64,000 nt of DNA from Tetrapyrgos nigripes (taxonomy: Eukaryota > Basidiomycota > Agaricomycetes > Agaricales > Campanellaceae), in contig JAACJM010000048.1 of NCBI GenBank assembly GCA_013368315.1, positions 62,001 through 126,000 on the forward strand. Direction: 5' to 3'. The notes under the pieces were generated by a model. That model was given only the letters and a program-made list of their open reading frames with translations, had not been told where the DNA came from and did no database searches. Made by a program: the position numbers and the translations under genes. Shown here in pieces: positions 21,601 through 31,705 of the stretch. Every line of letters begins with the position of its first letter. Positions within the stretch are counted from its first letter, which is position 1.

Positions 21601-24067
21601 ATGAAGCTTACTGTCGCGTTTCTCCTTGTTTCAGCGACCGTTACAACCCTCGCCTCAGGTGTCACTTCGAATACTGAGTCTGACGCACCGATAGTGGACC
21701 TAGGATATGCTTCATACCAAGGATCTTTTGACGCATCCACCAATGTCACGAACTTTTTAGGCGTTCGCTACGCCGCTGCTCCACTAGGTGAGTTTCAGAT
21801 ATCTGGAGTCAGCGACCATCTTTTCTCATTGATGCCCAGGCGATCTTCGTTTCAGAGCACCTCAGTCTCCAGCCAATGTTCCTGGAGTTCAGCAAGCTAA
21901 TACAGAGCCTCCTGAATGTTTCCAAGCTTCTAGTGGTCTTTCACCAACAAATCCTTTTTCCAATCAGACGCTTGCGAAGAGGCAGGGCCGTGAGCAGACT
22001 GAAGATTGCTTATTCCTCAAGTGAGCATTCGGCCAGTTGTTTCAGTTTGATCTAACGAGTACTATTAGTGTCGCCATTCCTGGCTCCACTATTCCGACAG
22101 GCGAGCTCCCCGTAATTGTTTGGATTCACGGTGGAGGGTGGGTATACTTGCTTGATGGCGATGCACCTTATCTAATGGTCCACTTTATGGCAGATATCTA
22201 GGGGGCGATGCATCAGACTTTCACGGTTCTGACCTGATTAATGAAGCAAAGGGTGGGGTGGTGGTAGTGACGATACAATACAGGCTGGGTGTATTCGGTG
22301 AGTGATTCAGTTTGTGTTATGGATATCATCTGCATCCGTGAAGATGAATGGCTGTCAGTATATCATGAGCTGATAGATGTGGTCTACTCGTTTAGGTTTC
22401 CTTGCAGGAAAGCAAGTGAAACAGAACGGAGCCTTGAACGCTGGCTTGCGTGAGTATTCTCTGAATTTTTGGGAATTTGAGATTTGAAGGACTACCATCA
22501 ATAGTGGACCAACACTTTGCTCTGCAATGGGTCAACACGCACGTACGTCTTCCTCTAAATACACCCGCACTCAGTATCCGTACTTACCCCTTGTAGATTT
22601 CAAAGTTCGGCGGTCTTAACTCCAAGGTAACGATTTGGGAGAAAGTGCAGGTGAGTGCGTCCTGCTCTTGACGAAACGAAGGAGGAACACTAGCGTGAAA
22701 TATATAGGAGCCGGTTCAGTTCTTCAGCAAGTTATTGCGCAAGATGGACGAACTCGTCCGCAGCTGTTTAGAGCCGCCATGACGAGTTCCACATTCTTAC
22801 CGTCACAATACAACTTTAACGATCCCATCCCTGAGGCGAGAAACCCGCATGAACTTAGGAAGCTGAAAATACTAAACTGACTTTTGCGAATTGTTAGGCT
22901 CTATATAGCGAAGTCGTCGCTCAAACCAAGTAAGTCCTTGATTCACATAAACCCACACAGTGCTCTGAGTTCTCTCAACACTGGAATAGCTGCGCCTCGT
23001 CTTCCAATCCACTCAATTGTCTTCGATCTGTGGACGCCAACACGCTGGAAGCTCTCAACACCAATATAAACTCAGCTGGTTTCTTTGGACTCTTCACATT
23101 CGTGCCAGTTGTGGACGGAGAGTTCATAACTCAGCGTGCTACGGAAGCCTTGAAACAGGGTAAAGTCAATGGGGTAAGTCCAACATTCCAAGTACACCGG
23201 GGGTGTCTTTCTGAAGGATTTGATCAGCAAGCACTACTTGCAGTGACCAACACAAACGAAGGCGTCAATTTTGTCAATCAAACAGCGAATCAGAACACTA
23301 CTTTCTACGCAGAACAGTTGTTCCCCAATTTCGGCATTCAACAAGACCGAGAGACAGCCAGACAGTACGCTGGACTAGGGTCTCAGTTAAACCAGATCAA
23401 TTTGATCCAGGGAGAATGTAAGACTAACCTTGCAGTCTGCAGCTCTTGTTCTATACTGAGATAATATTTATTGTAGCAATCTTTATCTGCCCGACTTATT
23501 ACTTGTTGAATGCCTTCTCAGGCCGTTCATTCAAGGTCTGTCTTTTTAACTGCTATATTATCTTTGAAGGATTTAACATACCTACATCTCTGCATCAGGG
23601 AGAATTTGCAGTACCTCCAGCAACCCATGGAATGGACATTCAGTACTACTTCCCAACGTAAGTATAGCCACAGAGCTCGATCCTCGTCCAAGCAGTGGAA
23701 CTAACAATCGATTTTCGATTTCCTTCGTTTCTGCCAGAGGTTCCACGTCTAGTCCTTTCCAGAACGCAGACTTCCAAAAAGCCTTCTCACAATCCTTCTT
23801 GGCATTTGCTATTTCCTTGGACCCTAACTCCAAATTTGATCCCACCAATATAACCCCGCGATGGAACAAGTACAGCGCAGGAAACACTGAGATGGTGTTC
23901 AACAGCACCAATGATGGCTCTGCAGCAGATATTCATACAATCTCGACAAATCGCGCCCTTTTGGAAAGGTGCAGGTATGTTATTGAAAGCACTGTTGCTC
24001 TGGTATCGATGGAGCTGATGTCGGACGTAGTTTCTGGGAGAGTGTTGGTCAACTCACCGGACAGTGA
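21601..24067 (+). pseudogene. type-B carboxylesterase copy 4, frameshifted at the nucleophile motif
   Basis: Full-length by exon plan, from a signal peptide starting MKLTVAFLLVSATVTTLASG to the TGA at 24065-24067. Where copies 2 and 3 have TGGGGAGAA, this copy has TGGGAGAA (G run 22637-22639 is one shorter). The shift falls inside the WGESAG elbow that carries the active serine and is not repaired by the next intron. Downstream exons keep family sequence (TNTNEGV, PPATHGMD, FWESVGQLTGQ), so the lesion is recent. The GC donor is at 22836. A sequencing error in a homopolymer is the main alternative. Confidence 0.75.
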
Positions 24068-24274
24068 GGTTGTGATTACGTGTAAATGTACTTCGTATCA
24101 GAAAGTTGAACAATGTTTCTACAAAACGCATGTGGCTGAGAAGTAACTACTTTCCAAAGAATTCCATGTGCTCTAGCTCTACTGTTCCTTAACAGGCCGA
24201 ATAGGCGAAGGAGCTGGTATGGGGTCGATGGTCGCATGGACAGTGACCAGGAATGGATATGTCCCCGGCTTTCC

Positions 24275-25701
24275 CTATAAAAGCGGATCGAAGGTTTCAG
24301 TAGACGGTAGATGGTGCTGGTAATGGAAATTAGGACTCACGAAGAGATTATACGGCCATCCCAAGTTAAACTCTTTCAACCCGTCCAACTGCTCGATCTG
24401 TGCAGCAGACAGTGAAATATCCAAGGCTTCAAGATTTGCCATCAGATGTTCGACTTTTCGACCTCCTAAAATCGGGAACATGTACTGTGTCTTGTGGAGG
24501 ACATAGGCGATTGCGACTACTCGAGGATCAAGAAAAAATCATGCAGTCAGATCGAGATGACTTACGTGCACCAATACTTTTCGCTCCAACCTCCTTCGCC
24601 ATTGCTTCGAGCCCATCGCAAACTTTCACCTCGTCAGGTTTTCTAAGCCACTCTGGATCCCAAGGCGCAATTCGTCCCTTTTCCCCGGATTCCATGCGGC
24701 TTTTCTCTTCCTCATTCGTACGGATCTTGCCTCCAGCGAGGACACCCCATACGTGAAGACCCAGTCCTGCAATGATTTCATTCAACAATCACAATATCGA
24801 ACGACTTCTACCTTGATGCATACCTTCTTGAGTACACATAGGAATGATCTCCCTTTCTATATCCCTCTGGAGCACAGAGTATTCTCCTTGGTACACAACG
24901 AAGGGCGTCTTGCCCACTGATTTCGCATAGTCGTTGGCTTTGACCACGACCCAAGCCGGTGTGTCGGAGATACCCTACGAGTGACACTTGTCAGCTCAAA
25001 TGCTAGGCCAACTGAAAGAACGATGATACTTACAAGATAAAGCACCTTACCAGCCACAACAAGATTATGCAATGCGTCCATCATCTCTTCGACAGAGGTG
25101 TGTTGATCATACCAGTGTACGTAGAGAATATCGATATAACCCGTACGAAGACGTTGAAGACTGGCTTCAACGCTCAGCTTCATCGACTTGACGTTATTTC
25201 CAACATAATTGACGCGTTGGGCGATGCTGTCGTCGCCGTTGTGAGTGAAGTTGCTATACTGTCGTGATCAAGCAGGAGATTGTTACAATCAGGGATTTAC
25301 TACAGACACAACAAGGATCTCACCTTTGTCGCAATAATCATCTGATCACGGATTTTTCTTTGTTCCATCCATTCACCGATGAGTTCTTCAGAAGTTCCAT
25401 TTTGGCTGCGAAAGACAGTCAGCAGGTCGTCTCATTGTAATCGATGAGTAGAGAAAATCGAAGCATACTACATATTAGCCGTATCGATAAAGTTCCCTCC
25501 AGCATCGTAGTACGCATCCATCAGTTTGAAAGAGGAATCCCTATTCATCGCTCCAAAGCCACTACTGTTCCATTTCTCGCTATCGCCAATACTCATTCCA
25601 CCTAGAGAGATGGGCGAGACGTGAATAGCGGCTCTTGGAGCAAGTTGGCGATATCGACCAAGTTTGGTTTTGGGAGCAGGAGGAGGATTGAGGAATGACA
25701 T
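24275..25701 (-). CDS. aldo/keto reductase (aryl-alcohol dehydrogenase type)
   Basis: Multi-exon gene on the minus strand. It starts MSFLNPPPAPKTKLGRYRQL and ends shortly after a PYNLFVSPNFHYQHH stretch. All four residues of the AKR catalytic tetrad are present: Asp in GGNFIDTANM, Tyr after it (the codon is split by an intron at about 25464), Lys in MIIATK and His in YVHWYD. The NADP-binding C-terminal segment MFPILGGRK-VEHLMANLEAL is also present. Overall length, about 380 residues, and the SEELIGEWM motif match fungal aryl-alcohol dehydrogenases, which reduce aromatic aldehydes using NADPH in the cytosol. It lies at the end of the esterase array, tail-to-tail with copy 4, and its tail is duplicated behind copies 2 and 3. 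Confidence 0.88.
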
Positions 25702-26216
25702 TGCTAGTATCGCTGTGTTGGATGAGAAGAGTGGTGTGTGCACATTGCAGAAATCGAGGAAGAGCTTTTATACCCAGACATGAGACCTCAGTACACCCAC
25801 AATTAATATCGGTCAAGGAATACGGCTAAATATCCGGATCCGCTAGCGCCTGTACCCATTTCACGGATGCGTTCCGAGAAACGTTCTCACGATAAGGTTC
25901 CGTCATTAGCGAAACGGTGGTGAGGTCATGGCAGAGCAGGCTCCTACCCAGCCCACTCTATGGCGAGAGCGAATTGCTAGGGCTTGAGGGAAGAGGAGGG
26001 GACGACTGCCGGATATAGTATACCAGCAGCCAATCAGATTACGAGGAGTTGGAGCATCTCTCGCCATAGAGGGCTGGAACAACTTCTCTGGCAAACTCCG
26101 CTGCCGATTACTTCCGCTTTCCCGAGCGCGGATAGCCCCTATAAGTAGATACTAATAACCAACCCGCTCTCCTTGTATGATGCGCCATCCGTTTGAAATA
26201 ATTTTTTTGTCTCATT

Positions 26217-26474
26217 ATGCCCGACTTGTCGACAGAATAGCTCAGTGCTATCATCCAGAAGCTCGATGAATGGGCTGCGGATCCTGCTCACTTCATTATT
26301 TCTCTTGCTCGAAACTCAACACTTCTTAGCGAGAAGGAAACACTGAAGGAAAAGATACCAGAGATCCTAGATACTCTCAAAGATATTCCTGGCTTCGAAG
26401 GGGCAACAAAGGATTGGGCACGCAAAGAGATGATGGAACAATACACCCAGCAAATCAGAAGCTGTGGCTATAGT
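26217..26474 (+). pseudogene. unidentified ORF with an early in-frame TAG
   Basis: ATG is followed by seven codons, a TAG at 26238-26240, and then 78 sense codons in the same frame up to a good GTAAGT donor at 26475. The residues after the stop (LSAIIQKLDEWAADPAHFII, then a Lys/Glu-rich helix) look like real protein, so the stop is probably a CAG-to-TAG change. No family was recognised and no downstream exon was found. It lies inside the inverted-repeat element. Confidence 0.45.
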
Positions 26475-26650
26475 GTAAGTAAGCCCCGAAAGTACATCTA
26501 GAAATAATAAAACAATACTACAACTGTTTCGAGAGGTTTCTTGAAGATTCTGAGAGAGGACTGTGCATAGACTGAGCGCCGACGTTGTTGAAGTGAATCA
26601 ACAAACCGCGACCCGCGACGCGGCAAGATCACGCAAGGATTTGATAGGCG

Positions 26651-26810
26651 TGGGACGAACATTGCCATGCATGGCATATGCTGGCCATGCAAAGACCATC
26701 ATAGTTTGAAGATGGCAGTGGATGGTATGCAGTTGCCATCGGGGTGCCATGTTATGGAGTACAATGGCAAGCATATACCATCGATGGCGTGGTTTACCAT
26801 GTTTGTCCCA
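26651..26810. repeat. 160-bp foldback with TGCCAT/ATGGCA repeats
   Basis: TGGGACGAACAT at 26651 pairs with ATGTTTGTCCCA ending 26810 (11 of 12), and imperfect pairing continues inward through repeated TGCCAT and ATGGCA units for about 50 bases per arm. The single strand could fold into one long hairpin. Confidence 0.6.
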
Positions 26811-27373
26811 GTTCCGTGACGCCGATCGGGTGCCGGAGAAGTTGTTCCAGCCCCCAGGTGGTGTGGAGACCAAAAGGTTCTAGCGATATGATTGGCTACT
26901 AGTACTGGTATAACTATAACAGGTAACTATTCCTTCCTCCCTCTCTCCCGCCCTCGCATTCTGTCTCCCACCACCTGGGGTTGGGTAGGAGCCTGATGGC
27001 AGAGATGTTTGTACCAGGGCTCAAAGATTTGGAACATTGTCCCATTTACCTTCAGACTCTTAATTCTGGATTCTAAGCCTCGTCTCACATTCTCTAAACC
27101 CAGCATCAACTAAGTCTGTAGATTTGGGGGGGGGGGGTGGTGGAGGGTGACCTGCTAAATTTTTTTTGGAGCACCCTCAGGTCAGCCCCTATTCAGTGCC
27201 TAGAGAGTTGGGGATCTACGATGGAAGGTGCCAAATAGACTTTTGAAGGATTCTGTTGGGTTCCAGGATGAATTTGTAGTTACCGTGTACATACAAACTC
27301 AAAAATCAATGAACGAGAAGAGTTGAAGAAACTTTTTACCATTCACCACACTTTATCCCCCCTTCCAACAGTC

Positions 27374-27493
27374 ATGGCCAAGAAAAAGAGTGGAAAGAAC
27401 CAGCAACTCGTCTACATCATGCAAAGCGTGAAAAACAAATACAGAATGTCCCCTCCAAGACCAAGTTTAACCCTCTATCTAATGCGTTTTTAA
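27374..27493 (+). CDS. possible 39-residue small protein
   Basis: An ATG in a good context (GTCATGGCC), after a pyrimidine-rich stretch typical of fungal start regions, opens a basic 39-codon frame starting MAKKKSGKNQQLVYIMQSVK. The stop overlaps the stop of the convergent MFS gene by three bases. It could be a first exon or chance; no homologue is known to me. Confidence 0.2.
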   Translation: MAKKKSGKNQQLVYIMQSVKNKYRMSPPRPSLTLYLMRF

Positions 27494-29402
27494 TCATCGT
27501 TTTCATCATATTCTTCTTCCTCCTCTTCCCACATATCTGCTGGAAGTCGTACGGCAATTAACAAACCCAAGATGGACAAACAGCCGAAAAAAGCGAAGAC
27601 AGCATAACCTCCGAGCCATTGTTCTTGCACGGACAAGGAAAACAGAGATGTCGACATCGCTGGTCCAATGGCTCGAGCGATAGAGACAGAGGTTTGAGAC
27701 AGGCCGTTTGTCGCTCCCAAAGAACTTCTGTTAGGTGCTGACGCAGTGATATACATGAAGATAGCCCCTATGCCATGATGTGTCAGTGCCAATCCCTGTA
27801 AGAGGAAGTGAAATGCGTGCACTCACCATAGGACATATCCAGAAGAATACTAAGAATGCTTATAAGTGCAATTGCAATCCAAATTATGAAGTTTATCCCG
27901 TAGTTTTTGGCAACCAAACTCATGATAGGGAAAAGAGCGAACATGATAGGTAACGTCATCATGCCATTGAGGAACACTCTTCGCTCGCCGAGGTACCGGA
28001 TGATTTTGGAGAAAAAGAAGAATTGAAAGATACCTGTAGCAGCACCATAACTACCCATGATGTATCCAATAGTAGAAGGAGGGAAGTTGAGACCACCAAT
28101 ATTCAAAGGCATGGACATGAACAAGGGGAGTAGAGCGTTGAAGGCGATGTTTAAGAATCCCAGGACGACGTAGTTGCTAATGGATATTATCACAGGATAT
28201 ATGAAGAGGCTCCGGAGCGGTAGTGGCTTGTCTTCCTTATCTGAGTTGAGAGTGGCAGAAAGAGAGGAAATGGTGGAGCTTGAAGAAGGTATTCGAGACA
28301 TCATAGAGCGGGGCCTCTTCCATTTCAGACTCTGCAAAATTGTTTCAAGGTCAGAAACCATAGCATAACTTAGATAGTGTTTGCTATACTATACCTCTCT
28401 AAAGACGAAGATAGTGAGCAACAGTCCGAAGAAAACGTACATTGACGCAGAAGGCAAGGAAGGAAATATGGATAATCTTTCCAGAATTGGGATGTGAACA
28501 CTTGTGGCCATTTTTCCGCGGGTTTTGCAAAGGTGCCACCTAGGAGTGGACTATCCATAGACGAGTCAGATGACTGTGAATAACCTTGGGTGAGATGCTA
28601 CCTACCCTATGGTCTAAGAGGAGCACCAGATGTCAGAATGAACGATTGTGTGGAGAACTTAGGATCTAAAAACTCACCGCTCCGCAGGCCCATACCACAG
28701 GCATAAGGGCGAAGCCTTCTGCACGATTTGATTGGTCTGTCAAGTCTCCCATGACACTCTTCATGACTCCTACGCTTTAATTAGCCAGCATCTCCCAAGG
28801 CTTAGTAGACTTGCTAACCAATGTTGCCGTTCAGAAGGCCTGTCAAGCATCGACTGAATGGACAGAATTGAGCCACAATTACGTGGCCGTGTTTGCAGCA
28901 CCCACCTGATGACCAGCGCCCAGAAGGTCCGAGAAAGACCAAAACAAAGCATGGATATCATTGAGCCCGTCAAGCCGATCACGAGAACTGGCCTCCGTCC
29001 AATTTTATCAGAAGCACGGCTCCACTGTAAGACGGTGAGCGCCTCGGTGGCAAAGAAGAGGGACTCCTGAGAGCGTTTATTAGTTTTTTTGACCCATGTT
29101 GAAGACTGCTGATAACATACGATGAGGCCGGCATAATACCCAACTTTCCGCTCGTCACCCCCAGTTATGTCGAGTTCGCTGATTAGCTGTCGAGGATATA
29201 AGACTCTGCGCCAGATACAACGAAGGCAACTCACTTGATTGATATATGGATAGATCGATTGGCTTGCGATGGGCTCGCAGATCTGCAGTAGCAGCAAAAC
29301 CAGAATCTGGACTTTTGGTAATGGAGTAGCTTTTCGACTCTTCACATTACGATTCATCAAAAGAGGAGACTCCTCGTCGACATGGCGTTGATCGTAAGTC
29401 AT
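27490..29402 (-). CDS. MFS transporter, DHA1-type
   Basis: Multi-exon membrane transporter. The N-terminus MTYDQRHVDEESPLLMNRN precedes helix 1 (LVLLLLQICEPIASQSIYPY). The loop 2-3 signature RASDKIGRRPVLVIG corresponds to MFS motif A, and GVMKSVMGDLTDQ is conserved in this clade. Later come PLLGGTFAKPAEKWPQVF, a Ser-rich central loop, a second six-helix half beginning LFIYPVIISISNYVVLGFLN, and an acidic tail WEEEEEEYDENDD. About 500 residues, 12 helices, plasma or vacuolar membrane. Relatives in fungi are drug or peptide exporters, but the substrate cannot be read from sequence. The start is the second ATG of its frame, just before the family's conserved N-terminus. Confidence 0.85.
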
Positions 29403-30049
29403 GGAGAAACGTACCAGAGGGAAAGAGGGAGGAAGGGATGGGTGGGCCGACAAGTCCTGCGGTCGGAGCTTGCGGTATAAAAGGAATTCCAAAAGTTATG
29501 CCTGCGAATGATCGGTCTTCATTTCACTGCTATCTATCCTCATGCAGCCACCACGAAGAAGAAAATGGTATAGACAGCCATAACCGTTTACAAGTATACG
29601 TCAGGATAAGAGAAACGTGTTCCAAAATGCCTCAACACGTGTCCATAGTTCTCAATTAGGCCGCTTGCGAGGGTGGAGAGATGTCGGCCTTGCATAAGTA
29701 GGACTGAGAAAGACACTTGCTGAAATGAAATTCTGATTGTAACTTCTGTTGAACTGTGTAGCAATGTCTAACTGTCGGTTAGTACAATCCGATGTAGACG
29801 CCGTTTTTGATGTTGTGGAAAAGCATTCTCGGAAGAGAGGACCATTTCGCGGAAGAATGGCTGGCAGAAGGCTTGTATCTGGGTAAGATTTGAAGGTAAA
29901 AACTTCAAGGAAGTAACTTGAAGAAGGTCGATCCGACTCGACCGTTCAATACATAGGTGGCGATCACGTGCCCATTGACTGGAGTGCTCAATGAAAACGA
30001 GCCGTGGTCTTCTTTGTACTCGAACCAATAGCAAGTGAGAAGCTCCAGA

Positions 30050-30737
30050 AGTATGTCTTTCTTCTATCTGTCTTATCTGATTTAATGTTCCTTCTCAGTG
30101 GCAGACGCACCTTCAGGACCGGATAACATCGAAGTTATTGACTTAACGGAACTTAGCGACGGTTCTTCAGAGGGACGGAGTGATCATGAGAGGAGCGAAG
30201 ACTCTGATGAAGAATCTCCATCTGATACGGAGCACTCCGACGACGACGATGTTGTTGTTGATGCAGATACACGGGTCGAAGTGCGAAAAGCCGTAGCGAC
30301 GCTCCCGGAAGCCAAACTTCGTGAAATTATGCTGCACCTCATCGAACGGGTACCTGCCGTGGAATATGCGATGACAAGGAGTTCGTGACGCGAAAACGTA
30401 AACAGGGCCTCATTCCATGTACAAAATGCGAGGAGGAGTACGATGAATACAGCGCACGGCAAGCGGGGAGTGCATGGTTCACCCAGGTATGGTCAAGTCT
30501 AATCTCCTTTTGACAAGTTTCTTATTCCTAATAGGCCACTTGAGACCCAATTATGAAAGTTTCGCAGACTGGGACGAGGACGTGCACGGCCCCATCGACT
30601 CTCTCGAGACCCAGCAAGAATATCCGGAAAATTTTCTGTGGACTTGCTGCAAACAGGACGGCACAACTTATGGTTGTGTGCATGGTGGCACCCATGAACC
30701 AGTTTCGCAGTCCAAAAGGAGACGCTTGAGGGAGTGA
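30050..30737 (+). pseudogene. CHORD-like Cys/His protein, paralogue A, apparent one-base deletion
   Basis: The start codon appears to be split by an intron: A at 30050, GTATGT donor at 30051, acceptor CAG at 30096-30098, then TGGCAGAC, so ATG forms only after splicing. The first part is an acidic region (EVIDLTELSDGSSEG). Near 30374 the frame shifts by one base (agg-agt needs one more G) between AMTR and EFVTRKRKQG. The later exons carry CTKC, CMVHPG (intron 30487-30534), WTCCKQ and GCVHGGTH. The order CxxC...CxxHPG...WxCC...GCxxGxH recalls CHORD zinc domains. Alignment with the neighbour at 31083 (AIARE against AMTRE) supports the deletion. A sequencing error is possible. Confidence 0.65.
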
Positions 30738-31082
30738 CTTTGGCGAGTTACTTTGTTGGTCTTTTTTGGGTCGATGATGACGTCTCGTCACTGATGTTAT
30801 AAAAGACTGGTCCTTTTTACCACAACCGGGATTATTGCCAATAGCCCATTCCAGAGCCCCATTATCATGTTGTTTTACTTGTAAAACCTTCTGAAGCGGC
30901 GTACCACGTTTCATTTGAGCCACCACCCCACCCTTTCTCTTTTATACGCTCTGTCTTCTTTCGTCGCCCTTAGCTTGTCGACAGCTCTTTTGGCTATTGT
31001 CACCTTTGTGCTCTTTCCTTCTAGTATGTTTCTATCCACATAGTAGCTCGCCTCTCCGAATCTGACTTTCCAATCAAACCAG

Positions 31083-31705
31083 ATGACCCATTTCGAAATG
31101 GCTTCGACTTCTTCACTTCATCCTTCACTTCCATCCACGAGTTCCTACAACAGCGCCTGTCTCGGTTCATATCCATCTCCAGTTCTGTATCCTGATTCCG
31201 ATTCCGACTCTACAGATGAGACTTGGCTGGATCCTGTTGCTCTAGAAGCCATCATTTCTACCGCTCCCGCATCACATTTGCGTGCCGTCATGGTGAAGCT
31301 GGCCGCTTCCAATCAACCTTTCCAACATGCTATTGCCAGGGAACTGGAGGCCACTAGTCGGCATCACAAGTCCGAGAGCGGTCAATCCAAATTGACTAAC
31401 GTTGTGCATTGCGCCAATTGCGGCCAGTCTTATAGACAATCTGCCCCTACAACATGCGTCTTTCATCCAGGTGACGCGTTTCCTTGCATTTGACGACACT
31501 CTGTAGAAACTGACGTGAAAGTGCAGGTCATCTCGAGGAAGAGGTTTTCGACTTTATGTCAATGAGTCCTACAGGTCTCCGTTTGACTTTCTCCAAAACT
31601 ATATCTATGTGGTCTTGTTGCGAAGATGATGCTGAAAGTCGGGGTTGCGTGGTCGCTCCGGGTCATGCAACCTCTGTCCATCACTCGTCTTGTGTTCATG
31701 ATTGA
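31083..31705 (+). CDS. CHORD-like Cys/His protein, paralogue B
   Basis: Two exons (31083-31470 and 31527-31705) give 188 residues; the donor is the less common GTGACG. A Ser/Asp-rich N-terminus is followed by a helical segment LEAIISTAPASHLRAVMVKL, then CANCGQSY, TTCVFHPG-HLEEE, MWSCCEDD and GCVVAPGHATSVH. Spacing of CxxC, CxxHPG, WSCC and GCxxxGH follows the zinc-binding scheme of CHORD domains, which bind two zinc ions and serve as HSP90-linked adaptors in known proteins. The rest does not match classic CHORD proteins, so a diverged family is more likely. It lies 345 bases after its paralogue in the same direction. Confidence 0.7.

Larger units (their letters stand above)
26071..26853. mobile_element. 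783-bp candidate TIR element
   Basis: Outer ends match as inverted repeats over 23 bases with one mismatch (beginning GGGCTGGAACAACTTCTC at 26071; reverse complement at 26831-26853). Between them lie a nonsense-bearing ORF and a foldback sequence. No target duplication was recognised. A second inverted pair, CTATGGCGAGAG near 25961 and CTCTCGCCATAG near 26058, lies just outside. Confidence 0.55.

Noticed and set aside
27126..27137. Run of 12 G residues
   Set aside because: Simple homopolymer; G4 potential needs several runs and only scattered shorter ones follow.
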